From: Onchocerca lupi
Lineage: Eukaryota > Nematoda > Chromadorea > Rhabditida > Onchocercidae
Direction of reading: 5' to 3'
Assembly (NCBI GenBank): GCA_028564675.1
Contig: JAOVVO010000313.1
Span: forward strand, 24,843-88,842
Length of the DNA stretch: 64,000 bases
Shown here: piece after piece, positions 15,547-27,046 of the stretch
Layout: the number at the start of each line of letters is the position of its first letter
Position numbering within the stretch: position 1 is the stretch's first letter
The notes under the pieces: model-generated
Seen by the model: the letters and a program-made list of their open reading frames with translations, nothing else
The model's database searches: none
Told to the model about the DNA's origin: nothing
Made by a program: the position numbers and the translations under genes

Positions 15547-18500
15547 ATGTCATCATCCATCGAGAAGTACGGATGTTTATTTTCTTCATTTAATAGTTTG
15601 ATAATATTTACTTGGAAATTCATAGGAATTTTCGTTTGCTAATCGTTTGCAAAAATCTAAAATAGATTTTTGTATTTGCAGAAATTTTGCGAAATTTGAA
15701 ATTCGGATCAATGATATCATATTGAATTTGCTTTTGCATGAGTTTTATTACATTTTCTGAGAGCGAAGATGAATCGATCGATTTTGTGAGTACCGGAAAG
15801 AAATTAGACAAAAGATCTGAATAAAACGAAAAATTGCTAAAAGATATGAAAAATGAAAAATTTTGGATAAAGAAATTGAAAAAAAAAGAGAAACAGAATT
15901 GATTTCTCAGGAAAAAGTTTATATATGATTGGGATAATTTTCTATAAATGGAAAATTGGTTAATTTCTATGAGAATTGATTGCATGAAATAAATGGGAAT
16001 GAATAATGTTAAATCTTTTTCTAAATTTCAGTTACTTATCAGCACAAATATCTGCAGCGAAATCAATAACCGATAATGTTTATGATGGAATTGTCTATAT
16101 ATCCCATTCTCTTTCGGAAACTGAAAAATATGAAGTTCTAAAACCACTGTTACCGAGTCTTCTCATTTACTCTCAGGTTATCATAAAATATTCTTGTCAA
16201 TATATTTTATTAAAATTTAGATCGGTTTTAAACCATTCTAGAAACATGTTTGCGTGGTATTTTCTAAACAGTTTAATACATTAACATTCTGGATCGCTTT
16301 AGATTCATAAAGATATCGAAAATACTTCCACACTAATTCTGATCGATGGGGATATTTTACCGTCCAGGAAGCTAATTTTTGCGGGAACAGGACCAGTTAA
16401 CCGAGATTTTGATGATGTGCGCCGTTTTGGTATAGCTGCTCGAAATGGTATGAAATTGTAAGTAAATATGTTTCATCGTCTTTATCTATTTGAAAAATTG
16501 AATATAATTTTTATTATTAATTGGGAGAAGAGAGATAATTAGGAGGAGGAAATGACTACTAAAATATTAGTCAATTTCAATGCAAAAAATTCAAAATCCA
16601 GATATATTTGAATATAAATTTTTTTGCGCAATTTTTTTTTTTTTTTTTTTTTTTTTGTATCGCAGTGATACAAAACAATTATCGTGCCATGATTGCTTTT
16701 GCAGAGCTTTGAAAACTGGAATGAAAGCACCGTTGATTTTAACTTTGCCGCATGAGAAATATCCACAAGCAGAGCTAGTATCAGTTCTTGGCGCTATGCA
16801 TGAACTTTATGTACCACTGAATGTACGAGAAGAAGAGAAAAAGACCAAAGTTAATACTGTTGGTCTCTATACACTGAACTATGACCAGAAGTTGAGTTTT
16901 GGATTTTTTAAATATTCTAAGAGGGGAGGGGGAAGGGCGGGAGTGAGAGGAAGGTGTGAAATCGTTGTCATGTACATTTGATAAAAAAGCAGGGATGAAT
17001 TTTCAGACATTAGTGAAATTAGTGAAAGCACTTGATGCAGCATTCACAGTTTGTCGAGATATCGGTGATTCGGATCCTCAACGAATGTCACCATTTAATG
17101 TTGCAGAATACATCACCGATGCATTTAATGGAACAAACATTAGCACTCATATAACTTCTGATGTCACTGTAAGTTTGAAATAGTAATTATAATCCTGTAG
17201 AAATTGTTTTGTTCACATAAAGATTTGCTCTTTATGTAAACAAAATTATTTTTGCAGTATTATAATTTAGAACTTTGAGATAGTTCGCGTTTATTATTAA
17301 ATAGGTCAATATATGAAAATTTTCTTCTGCATATTTTTTGAATATTGATTTTCGAAATTCAAGAGTCCGAGTTTTTAGGAAATCGAACGCGAATTTCCTC
17401 TCATGGCAGCTGTAAATCGTGCAGCAAATAATGTCAAGGATCATCAAGCACATCTGATATGGCTTGAGTACAATCCAGAAGGATTTTATGACGAAACGAT
17501 CATGCTTGTTGGCAAAGGTTATCTTCGAAACTTTTAAATAAAAAGTGATTGAAGAGTCAATAAAGTTTTTGTTAAGGTGTTACAATAGATACTGGTGGCG
17601 CGGATTTGAAAACGAATGGGAATATGTTTGGAATGTGTCGCGATAAATACGGTGCTGCAGTTGTTGCTGGTATTTTTAAAGCTTTGGAAATTTTGAAGCC
17701 AAGAAATATTAAGGTTCATTCTTCTATATTCAGATTATGATTTCAAGTCAATATAAATGATGGAGAAGTATTTTGAGATTTCTGTTTCCAACTATTTTTC
17801 ACAAATTGATGTCAACATTTCAATAAGATTTAATTTATAGTTTTGTGGCTACATGTGCATGGTCCGAAATAGTATTGGTTCGAACTCTTATACGTGTGAT
17901 GAAATCATTCGTTCACGTAGTGGTAAACGTATTGCAATATGCAACACTGATGCAGAAGGTCGCATTACAATGCTCGATCCTCTGACAAAAATGGTTGAGC
18001 TAGTAAGATATTAACTCATAACAAATTATTGGATTATTTATGCTCACCAAATTATTATGCACAATATTTTTTTTTCTAGTTAGCTACTAGTCAAATTAAT
18101 AGTTTTATGCATTCTAGAGTAATTCGACCGCATACTGAAACTTCGAGATTTTTAGTTCCAAAAACTTGGATCTTCAATTTTAGGCCAAACTGGAAAAAAA
18201 ACCACGATTATTTACGTTGGCTACGCTGACGGGTCATTGCATACTCAGCTACGGCTATATGGCAGCAGCAATGGACAATGGTCCGGCGCGCAAAAATCAC
18301 ACTGCTGAAATAATTCGTGGATGGGGTGATGCATTTGGACAACCCGTTGAAGTATCACGGTTACATTGGGAGGTAGAACTTTGTTTTTAAATTTAAAAGA
18401 GAAGGCTGGTGTTCAACAAATATTTTTGTAAAAAAAATTTATTATTCTGACAAGAGATAGGAGTAAAAAAAAATAATTTTCAATTAAGACTCAGAGCTGG

Positions 18501-19135
18501 AAAAGGCTGATTTTTTATACTTAGTTCTGAGTTTTTATGAAGCTTTCAGGACATGAAATCTTTCACTTCATCCAGTCCAAAAGTTTTCATTAACAGCGAT
18601 GAATGTTGTCAAATTAAGGTGTGAGAGTAAGAGAGGCACAAAAGTTGGTAAAATTTCCTGCCTTTAGGACTTTGAGTTTCACGAAGCTGAAAGTGAGGCA
18701 GCAGATATACGACAATCAAACACATTGCCATCCGTGAAAACACCACGTGGTCACCAAGGACCTGCTGCATTTCTTTTAAAAGGTTCAAGACTGGATGAGC
18801 ATGGATGCGATTCGCAGACTCCTATTGCGTAACAATTACCCTTCTAAAAAATATGATATTAAATTAGTTATTTACACACACTTTAGATGTTCGAATCTTG
18901 AAAATGAATAGAAGGAATAAAGCAACAGTAAAGTCTTTAATGAAATATTGTAATACTTAAGATTTATGATAATTCACAATTCTATGTTTCCAGGTATACA
19001 CACATTGACATGGGTGATTGTATGGGTTCGCATCCTAAAGTAAGCTATCCAAACCCATTGTTGGCGCTCGCTGCAACGTTAGTTTTTGCAAACATTATTT
19101 TTAGATGTGAGTCTTCGTTTTCATTTCAATGTTAG
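15547..19135 (+). CDS. lap-2: Peptidase family M17 (leucyl aminopeptidase-like) protein, W07G4.4/LAP-2 type
   Basis: M17 enzymes are two-metal cytosolic aminopeptidases. Proposed exons: 15547-15566, 16032-16176, 16303-16457, 16705 to about 16890, 17007-17168, 17379-17517, 17577-17713, 17841-18002, 18184-18372, 18668-18828, 18994-19135, giving about 530 aa. The start MSSSIE is chosen because its ATG lies 4 nt after a TTATCAG acceptor and the 20-nt exon joins exon 2 in phase. The M17 metal and catalytic residues are visible: VGKG, TIDTGGADLK, MCRDKYGAA and NTDAEGR, matching Lys250, Asp255, Lys262, Asp273, Asp332, Glu334 and Arg336 of bovine lens LAP. The C-terminus carries YTHIDMGD. The divergent N-terminal half and the spacing resemble C. 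elegans W07G4.4. One donor, after exon 4 near 16890, could not be settled because the phase-0 acceptor at 17006 has no obvious partner. The last exon may extend through a GTGAGT donor at 19107. Confidence 0.85.
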
Positions 19136-19700
19136 AGCAGGAAAAAGTAACTCTTTTCATCTTTATTTTTTTGAAATCGTGAAATATTGAAATATAAAGT
19201 GCAGAATAATTTGTATCACTACTGTTCATTAAGTTTCAACCAATACAAATAAATGAAAAACTATCTCTTTTATAGAAAATTATTTTTCAGGTATATCTTT
19301 CCTCATATCAATTTGTCATTCAAGATGTGATGATATAAGAGCGTTATTAACACTTCCTAATTCGTTGCTGCTTAACTTTTCATACGTTTGTTTAATTTGT
19401 CATACATTTCATGTTGTAAAATGTAACAGATAAAAAAGAAGCAATTATAATCGGAAATTTCTCAAATAAATATGCAAAGCGATTTCATGACAGAAAACTG
19501 TCTTAATGAAAAGATTTACATACATTTATTCAAAATAGAAAGATAAACGATCCTTGTGATGTATTACCATGCTCTACTGTATCATATAAAAAGAAAGAAA
19601 AAAATCGCATGAATCGCATTGTCGCGGTGAGTAATGTAATGCATATATATGCATAGAAATATCCTCTCATCTCATTCAGTATCCATCTTCTATCTGCACT
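19136..19700. other. Short convergent intergenic region
   Basis: This lies between the 3' ends of the M17 peptidase gene (+) and the four-helix membrane protein gene (-). It is AT-rich, with an AATAAA-like CAAATAAATG near 19246, and contains no supported exon. Confidence 0.5.
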
Positions 19701-21825
19701 TCAACGGCTTTCAACAATGACGAGATTTCCATAAAATGCCCAAGACAGCATCATTATGCAAACAATTGATTGGATTAAGAAGCAGATCTGAAAATCCAAA
19801 AAAAATCTAAATTTATTCTAATCTTTCATAAACAGTTGATTACGGGTATGATAAATAATCCAGCAGACGAACTTACAGCAGTTCCGACCATCAGTCGATA
19901 ACTTTCATAACGACTCCAGTCACTTCGCTCCAATAAGAATGATACCGCAACAATTAGCGAGCAAATTGCAAGCACCGTAAGGATTGTATTCACAATTATC
20001 TCCTAGAAGATGAAGAAGACATAAATTTTCCTATCTGGGATTTAGTCAATTATTTTCCTCAATATATAGCTTAAATTATTTATTTAGATCAACATTAAAT
20101 ATTAGAGACCAAAATTCTATTAGGACTTGAAAAATTTGCTTACTTTCAGCTGTTAGGTAAAATATTCAAATTTCAAGTGAGAGAGCTTATTTGAATGTTG
20201 TACTAAGTTTTAATAACAAAAATCGATGAACGTCAAAAAATGAGTTCACAGATCATTCTGATGATTTTCTACTATTTTTTCTTTCATTTCAAATATCGAA
20301 AAAATGCCGAGAAAGAGATTTTATTTCAATAGTTGAAGGAATTCTCACTGCTCCATTATTCGATGCTACTAACGAATCGGATGAATTTTCGATTCTTTTT
20401 ATCAAACTAAGATCTAGAATATCAAATTCTTTTCAAATGAGGAATTAAATTGATCCTTATCGAAATAGTACAAAACTTATTCTACAAATAGCTATTTTTT
20501 TCAAGCAAGTTAAATGTCATGCCAGAATTTTTTTTTTTAAATTGTAAGCATTGTAAAGCAATGATGAAAGAGTTTGATGAAAAGAATTCCAATCAAAATG
20601 TATTGGGAATTAAAGGAAGCATTGCTCGTGGCAATGATAAGGTAAAATTGAAGAAAGATTTTTTTAAAAGTATTGCGATCATTTAGATGTAAACTATGAA
20701 GGTGATGGAGAGAATTCTATAAGATAAGAACATACAGCAGGATTTCTAAAAGTGTATTTTCAAGTAATTTTTGAAGTAGTTTTGACTTCCCACGTTTCAG
20801 AATTATTCTTCCAAATTTCCTTCGGAAAGAAATGTCTTTTTTTATAGCACATTTTAATGAGATTTGCAACTAATTTTGAATTCACGGTGCTTATTATCTG
20901 AGCGAATATAAAATAAACATTATACTAACCCTAAACTTCGAAGGATCAATTTTCTAATTTCGTCTTCAATAGGTTCTCCCTAGAAAACGCTTATTTTTCA
21001 ATGCTTCGTTTACGATTATGCTTAGCAAGCTGTTTGCACTTGCAGAATTACCGTATGGTACATACATTTTTGCTCAGCTCCACGAACAATGAAAATGCTT
21101 TTCTTAATGAATGTCTGTTGCTTGCAACAACCATTTTATAGCCTATGAAAATAATGATGGAACTTTTTTTGCAGACTTTTTAATCTAAAACAGAATTACA
21201 TAAAGGATGAAGTTATGTGTTTCTCATTTTTTTTTCCTCTTATCACTTCTTTTTACTAGTGATTATTTTAATAGAATGCATCATTTATCACTGCAGATAT
21301 GAAAAACTTAAATTACTTCATAATCTGATGCATAAAAACAGCCACTGTGTTATTATATTTAGCCGCTGCTAGCTATAAGCTATGATAACAATGACAATAG
21401 CGATTTCAGGTAGTTTCGTTGAAGATAACAAGTGATGAAATAGCAATATTTGTAATGACAATTATGAAGTAATAATTAAATGATGATGAAAATATATTAC
21501 GCAACTTCTTAAATTTTTTATATGATTGTTTTTTTCTGTTTGAATGAAAGATCACAACAAACTTACGACAGTTCTGATGAAGAATATTTGCTGCAGAACG
21601 GAACCAATGCTCCATCCAAGTAGCAATCCACAGGTAAGCGCGATAACAATGAAAGTTGTGGAATAGCTTGCTCGAACACCTTTGTCTTGTAGATAAATTA
21701 GCAATAGTACAATCACAGCGATGATCTAAACAAAAGATCTTCATGATGATTCATATATCGCGTAAAAATGTAGAGCAATTTATGCTAATCGAGGCTTTCT
21801 TAGGTACGATGATTTTGGGCTTCAT
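19701..21825 (-). CDS. Small four-helix membrane protein of unknown family
   Basis: Three exons join in phase on the minus strand: 21725-21567, 20002-19877 and 19787-19701 (stop TGA at 19703-19701). Together they encode about 123 aa with four hydrophobic segments: IIAVIVLLLIYL, FIVIALTCGLLLGWSIGSVL, VNTILTVLAICSLIVAVSFLL and ICFLIQSIVCIMMLSWAFYG. The loop after the third helix is charged (ERSDWSRYESYR). All junctions have GTAAGT-type donors and CAG or TAG acceptors. A possible first coding exon is 21825-21808 (ATG plus five codons, MKPKII) with a weak GTACCT donor; this part is uncertain. The layout resembles tetraspan or MARVEL-type proteins in topology, but I do not recognise the family and assign no function. 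The 1.56-kb second intron is long for this window. Confidence 0.6.
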
Positions 21826-23480
21826 CCTAATAAGAACTCATATAAATGATTAATTGATGTTTGAAATTTGAAAATCAGGCTCATTCGAAGTTGAAAACTA
21901 ACTACAGTAAGTAGTTTGATGACCCAAACAGGAATTGTTGAACTTCGAAAACCAGTCGTACGACTTGTTGTAACAGTTGTTCGACTTATTATCGGCATTG
22001 ACTATAATGTGCTAAATTTCGATTAAGTTTTTTTTGTGATGAAGAAATGTTTCGAATCTAAAAAGTTGTCCAAAGAACTAGAATAAACATCCAAATATTT
22101 CCACAGGAATCATAGAAGACTTTTCTCTGGAACAATTTGTGATTAGATGGTAAATCGACAAAATTGCTAGTTGGAAATAGAAAAAAAAAAGCCATACTAA
22201 TAATGATTTAATTAATGTTCACATCGGAAAATCAGTCGCTTTCTGTGACAGATTAGTAAATTCTATCACTGTGATAGCTTTTGAATAAGGCTACTACCTT
22301 CCCAGGTCCAAGGGGATGGAGAAAATAACTCTGTTGGATGATAAAGTTTCAGTATTTTAAAATCCAAAAATGGTCTCGTAATGCTGAAAAATCTGTGCAG
22401 AGCAGCAATCAGTAATTGCAATGAAAGAAGCAAATTTTGTTAAAAACAAAAAAAAAAAAAGAAAGGAATGAAAGAAGCGTAATTTTGCAGTGAAAAGACT
22501 CTACTCTGCTCGAAGAATGGCAAATGCTCTCCGTTAGAGATTCGACAAGAATCAAATGTAAAGTTGTGGGTTGTAATGGAGATGCTTCACAGCAAAACAT
22601 CTAGAGATGATTTTTTTTTTTTTTTTTCTTGCGTTACAAAGGACAAGTGAGCAAGGTTTTTCGATTAAAAATAGCCTGGAAATAAATATTGGTTGATTAA
22701 TTTATCTATGTAAATAAAAATGTCTTCATCGATTGATTTGAAATTTTGATGTGACGTTCCATTCGAATAAGCGCGTGTTTAAGAACTTTCGAAAATTTAA
22801 GATTAAAATTTGAACAAATGAACATTTACATTTTTATTTATATAGATAGATTAGCTAGAATATATCCCTCTTATACGACACAACTCTTATCAATCAATCA
22901 ATGATCACTCGTTATCTGAGCGCCTAGCCAGAAATGTGTGGACATTTTTTGTATTCACGGAATAACTACGAATTAATGAGGAAATGCAGTGAGAAGAGAA
23001 CTAAGGAGAGTGAGAGAATTGCGAGGAACAGATTTGGTATGAATCATTATTCCTGTCATAAAATCATTCTTGCAGAGCTATGCCAAAAATCAATTTCACT
23101 TTTTTTTTCCTTCACTCTAAATCTTCGATATGTTCAGAGTCATTAATTATGCAAAGTCCGTTCAAATTATTTGAAAAATTAAAAAAAGGAGAGACTTGAG
23201 GGATATGAATGAGATTATTCTGATTTGAAAAATAATTAAAAATTGAAAGGAACAGCAAACGAAATACGTCTTTCTGCGCTAAACAAAAAATAATTGTCGA
23301 GCCAACAGCATCTCATTTTGTTTTTCACAAAGGGCATTTATTCACAAAAACACATTTATCCATCTCTTCGCTCAAATTCCCTATGCTAAGCACGCATTAC
23401 TCGCAAATCAGAGAAACTGCATGAATAGTCGAACAAGTAACGCAAGTTATTACAGTCTTATCCGGTCTAGCCTTATCATG
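21826..23480. other. AT-rich intergenic stretch with no supported gene
   Basis: I found no exon with good splice sites or protein character. It has a T-run at about 22612-22627 and scattered simple sequence. The open frames at 22409-22600 (-) and 22934-23146 (+) are low-complexity and unsupported. Confidence 0.4.
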
Positions 23481-23882
23481 CTATGAACATGATGTCGAGC
23501 CTAGATAACCATGAGGGCCAAGCCAAGATCCACCTATCATCTGAGCCAAGAGCAATACCAACTTCCAGCCGATCCATCCCTCACTTGTTATCAAATCTGA
23601 AATTTAGAAACCAAGAAAGAAATGAGAAAAATCTGCACTTTCTGAATGAATACTGTGAATAACAAAGAGATGATGAAACGTCTCTATTAAACTTCTTTCT
23701 GAATTATAAATAACAATACTCTCAATTCTCTCTCTTTCTCTCTCTCACTATTTCTCTGCAAGTAGTTTTGCCAATTTCTTGATTCATTCGAGACGATATT
23801 TCTCGAGAGATTTACTCTTTGACTTCTTGCCCTTATCCTTTTGTTTTCCCCGCATCCTCCATTTGCCACGATGGAATGGCAT
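23481..23882 (-). CDS. Candidate tiny membrane protein (two exons, about 60 aa)
   Basis: Exon 1 runs 23882-23816, from an ATG (MPFHRGKWRMRGK...) to a GTAAAT donor in phase 1. Exon 2 runs 23596-23481, after AATTTCAG, and closes with TAG at 23483-23481. The joined peptide starts with a very basic segment (RMRGKQKDKGKKSK), followed by a hydrophobic stretch with LITSEGWIGWKLVLLLAQM and a glycine-rich tail ending in LGSTSCS. The two exon segments have higher GC than the DNA around them, and the splice phases match. I do not recognise a family. The basic-cytosolic then hydrophobic layout suggests a single-pass membrane microprotein; this is inference. It could also be the 3' part of a longer gene or a chance open frame. 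Confidence 0.35.
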
Positions 23883-26800
23883 AGAAGAAGACTTCAAAAA
23901 TGAATTCACTCGAATTAAATTCAAATTTTGACTTGAATTTTATACTTAAACTGATATATATTGTAGAGATTGAGCTGTCGGATCGGATCGATCGATCTGT
24001 CGCTATTTCGAATTGGCAAATGAGAGAACAAACATATTCTGAAGTCGCGAAACAAAATATTGCGAATTCGAGGCGATATTTTTAATATCTCGACGCGCAT
24101 TTTAATGTCTCTTAAATGATTTAAATTTCTCTATCCTCTTCACGTCAGTGATTTTGCACTCATTTTGCTTCTGCAAGAGAGAGAGAGAGAGAGAGAGAGA
24201 AGAAGTTGAAATCGAAATGAAATTGAGAATAACAAATACAAGCAAAGAAATCAACAGTTTATCTCTCTCTTTCTGCAAAAAAAAAAACTTTCTTCAGGGA
24301 AAATACTTTAGATTTAACAATTTTAACGAATTTTTCATTGCAAAAACAATAAATAACTGAGATTTTCTGATCGATTTCCGAAGTTCATTTCATTTCTTTC
24401 CTATTCCAGCTATTTATTCTTCCCGCGATTTAGCATCCTTCCTCTTTCTTTTCTTTCGGGTCTTCATATTTGAATTTTTAAATTACTTCTAATCTTGCAG
24501 GCTACCATACAAAGTTTTGACAGTGTCTTTTAAGGTTGAAATTGGCTTAAGAGATAAGTGCCAAGTTCTGATACTTTACAGAGAACACTATTATTTGAAG
24601 CAAATCAATTTTGTTAAAATAATCAGCAGCACTTTTTAAGCTTTTCCTCAATTAATCAAGTTTTCTTTTTTTATTTCGAATTTTTTTTTCGAATATTTAT
24701 CCATTTACCCACCGTTGGACGTTTTTCCATTTTTTTTGGATTGTTCCAGCTAAGGTTTCCACAAATTGCTCTTCCTCCGTTTTCCTTTCTTCATCATATT
24801 TTCTCTTATTTTTACCGATAAGTACTTGTCAAGGTTGAATTGCATTACAATTCAGCTTATATGAAGATGATTCTGATTGCCTTTATTATAATTTTTATTT
24901 CTCTAGAATCAATTTCATTCTAGTTTAATGCGAATTGATAAATATTTCTATAGAAATATCAGGATGCAGAAATAAAACTTGCTAAGAATGATGGAAGAGG
25001 AAGAAGGAAAGGGAGAAGATTCGAGTAGATTAAGAATTGAAAGTTGAAGACAGGCCATCACCCTATCAAGTCTCTTTAAAACTTTCATTTCCGCTCTTTT
25101 TCATGAAAATTCTCATTTCTCCCATTTCAAGCAAAAGTTGCTGACTTCTGATGCTCACATGTTGTCAATTATATATCATGCTATCAGCTGACAAGCGCCT
25201 TCCATTCTTCATCACTTCTCCAATAGCAATGAAGTTTGCTGAAATACATGCCTTGTTTTTCACTTTTTGTTCATCAAAATTCTATCCTCACAAAATGCTA
25301 CCAAAGGAATGTTAACATTTTTTTTTCTAATTACTAATTACGAAATTATCAATTAAATGCATATGATAAGGTACAATATTTGTTCAACACTACATACCAC
25401 TGTATTTTCACATGTTTTTACGGCTCATTCGTTACTATCATGGTTATTTACTTATCGATAACTGGTTGAAACAGCTGTTTAGTAACATTTTGTGGGAATA
25501 GAATTTTGATCGTTGAATTGTTTTGTCTGAATTTGAAATGATATCTTTCAATAATAGTAATTTGAAGAAAATAACTATAATGCTTAGTGCTGTAATAATT
25601 TCTGGTGCTGAAAAGTTTTTGAACAGACAAAGGAGCAGTTGTATGTGAATAATCGTCATTAAATTCAAAATTGAACTCCAAGTCCTTGTAACATGTCTCC
25701 TTTTCTTTTCCGATTCTTTTTTCATGTAACTCGTTCAGTAATCACGGAAAAAGGACTGAAGCAAAAAGATAGACTATTTTGATATACTGAAAATTTCTAT
25801 TTTTTTTTCCACAAAATTCCCAATTTTTGTCATGATTTGGATTTTTCTCATTATTTAAAACTAAATCACCGCTTTCTTTATATTTAATTTCTTTTAGTTC
25901 TATTCAATAAAGCATTTTTTATTTTCCGTTTCTGTTTTTTTTTTCTTTTTTTCTCTTCCTTCCTCTCTCTTTATCAAACATATTGATATTTGAGAACTTA
26001 TTTCGTGTAATTTTGATGTTTGTATTGAAATCTAATTAAAAATTAGATATTCTTGTCATTAAAGATAGTTGTCGTCGGCACCTGATGAATAGTCTACGAG
26101 AATTTATCTCATACATCGATCTCGCTCTCCATGTTGCAATCAACCTCTTGGGATGAAGTTATTGCGTATTGTGCATCGCTGTGCAAATTTCCGCTAATAA
26201 AAAGAGAGAATTATGTATTCGAATGCTTTCGCTATGCTTGACCTTATAGCTTATTTTGGGGATCGTTTTTGAGAATTTCTTTGCAGATAGATGACTCCAT
26301 GCAAGAGATGTTAGGTTCTACCCTGAGGTTTTAATTAAGATGAATAAACGGGAAGGATTGGTACCACAAAATCTTTCTTGACAAATTGATGCCAGCAGGG
26401 TTGAAATCGTTTTATGATTATTTGACCTGATGAGATGAGATATATCGTAGAAGACTCGCAAAAAAAAAAGAATATTTAGATTGGATAATCAATTATTCGA
26501 GTAAAAATATATCCCAGAACTTGATAGTGCAAAGGAATCATGTCAAACATGCTTCATGTGATAAATACTGTTGTAATTCTACATGAAGAATTCCAATCAG
26601 TTTGTCTCTTTTCATTTCTCTCATCCTTAGATAAATGAAAGTAGTATGAAGTCTCAATAATTTTCTAATACAAATGTCTACATTCATTTCTTAAGAATGA
26701 TTAGTTATCGACGAGAAATTATAATAGCTTTTTTTTTTTTCGATTGGATGACTAATTCGTTTTTGAAATGTTACAGGTATGCAACATTATTTTTCATGTA

Positions 26801-27043
26801 GAAGGAGTAAGATGGCTTGTGATACCACTCAACATTTCGCGGAACATCTGTAGATTTCGATTTTATAACATCTGTCAGCGTTTCACTTTATTCTGCATAT
26901 CCAGTCTTTGACGGTTACAACAGCAGGCAGTGTAGGTTCTATTTCTTTGATTTTTTTTGTGCATTAAATCAGTCTAATTGTTGCAGCAATTAATAATACT
27001 TGTTCATTATTAGATAAGATAAGAATATACGACTACATTTCAG
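23883..27043. other. Intergenic region upstream of the GCK-family kinase
   Basis: I see no supported exon. It includes a GA microsatellite at about 24175-24200 and several pyrimidine-rich tracts. The stretch from 26800 to 27043 lies just upstream of the kinase start and ends in ACATTTCAG, so it is probably an outron, promoter or 5' untranslated intron. Confidence 0.45.
24175..24200. repeat. GA dinucleotide microsatellite
   Basis: About 13 uninterrupted GA units. The open frame reading through it (24148-24360) is an artefact of the repeat. Confidence 0.8.
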
Positions 27044-27046
27044 ATA

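Noticed and set aside
14929..15642. Two adjacent open frames upstream of the M17 gene
   Set aside because: No domain, no splice logic. Only the short piece MSSSIE at 15547 fits as the first peptidase exon.
15620..15985. 121-residue minus-strand open frame
   Set aside because: Composition is Phe/Ser/Asn from AT-rich intron 1 of the M17 gene; antisense to it and without domains.
24148..24360. Open frame with an Arg-Glu repeat
   Set aside because: Artefact of the GA microsatellite.
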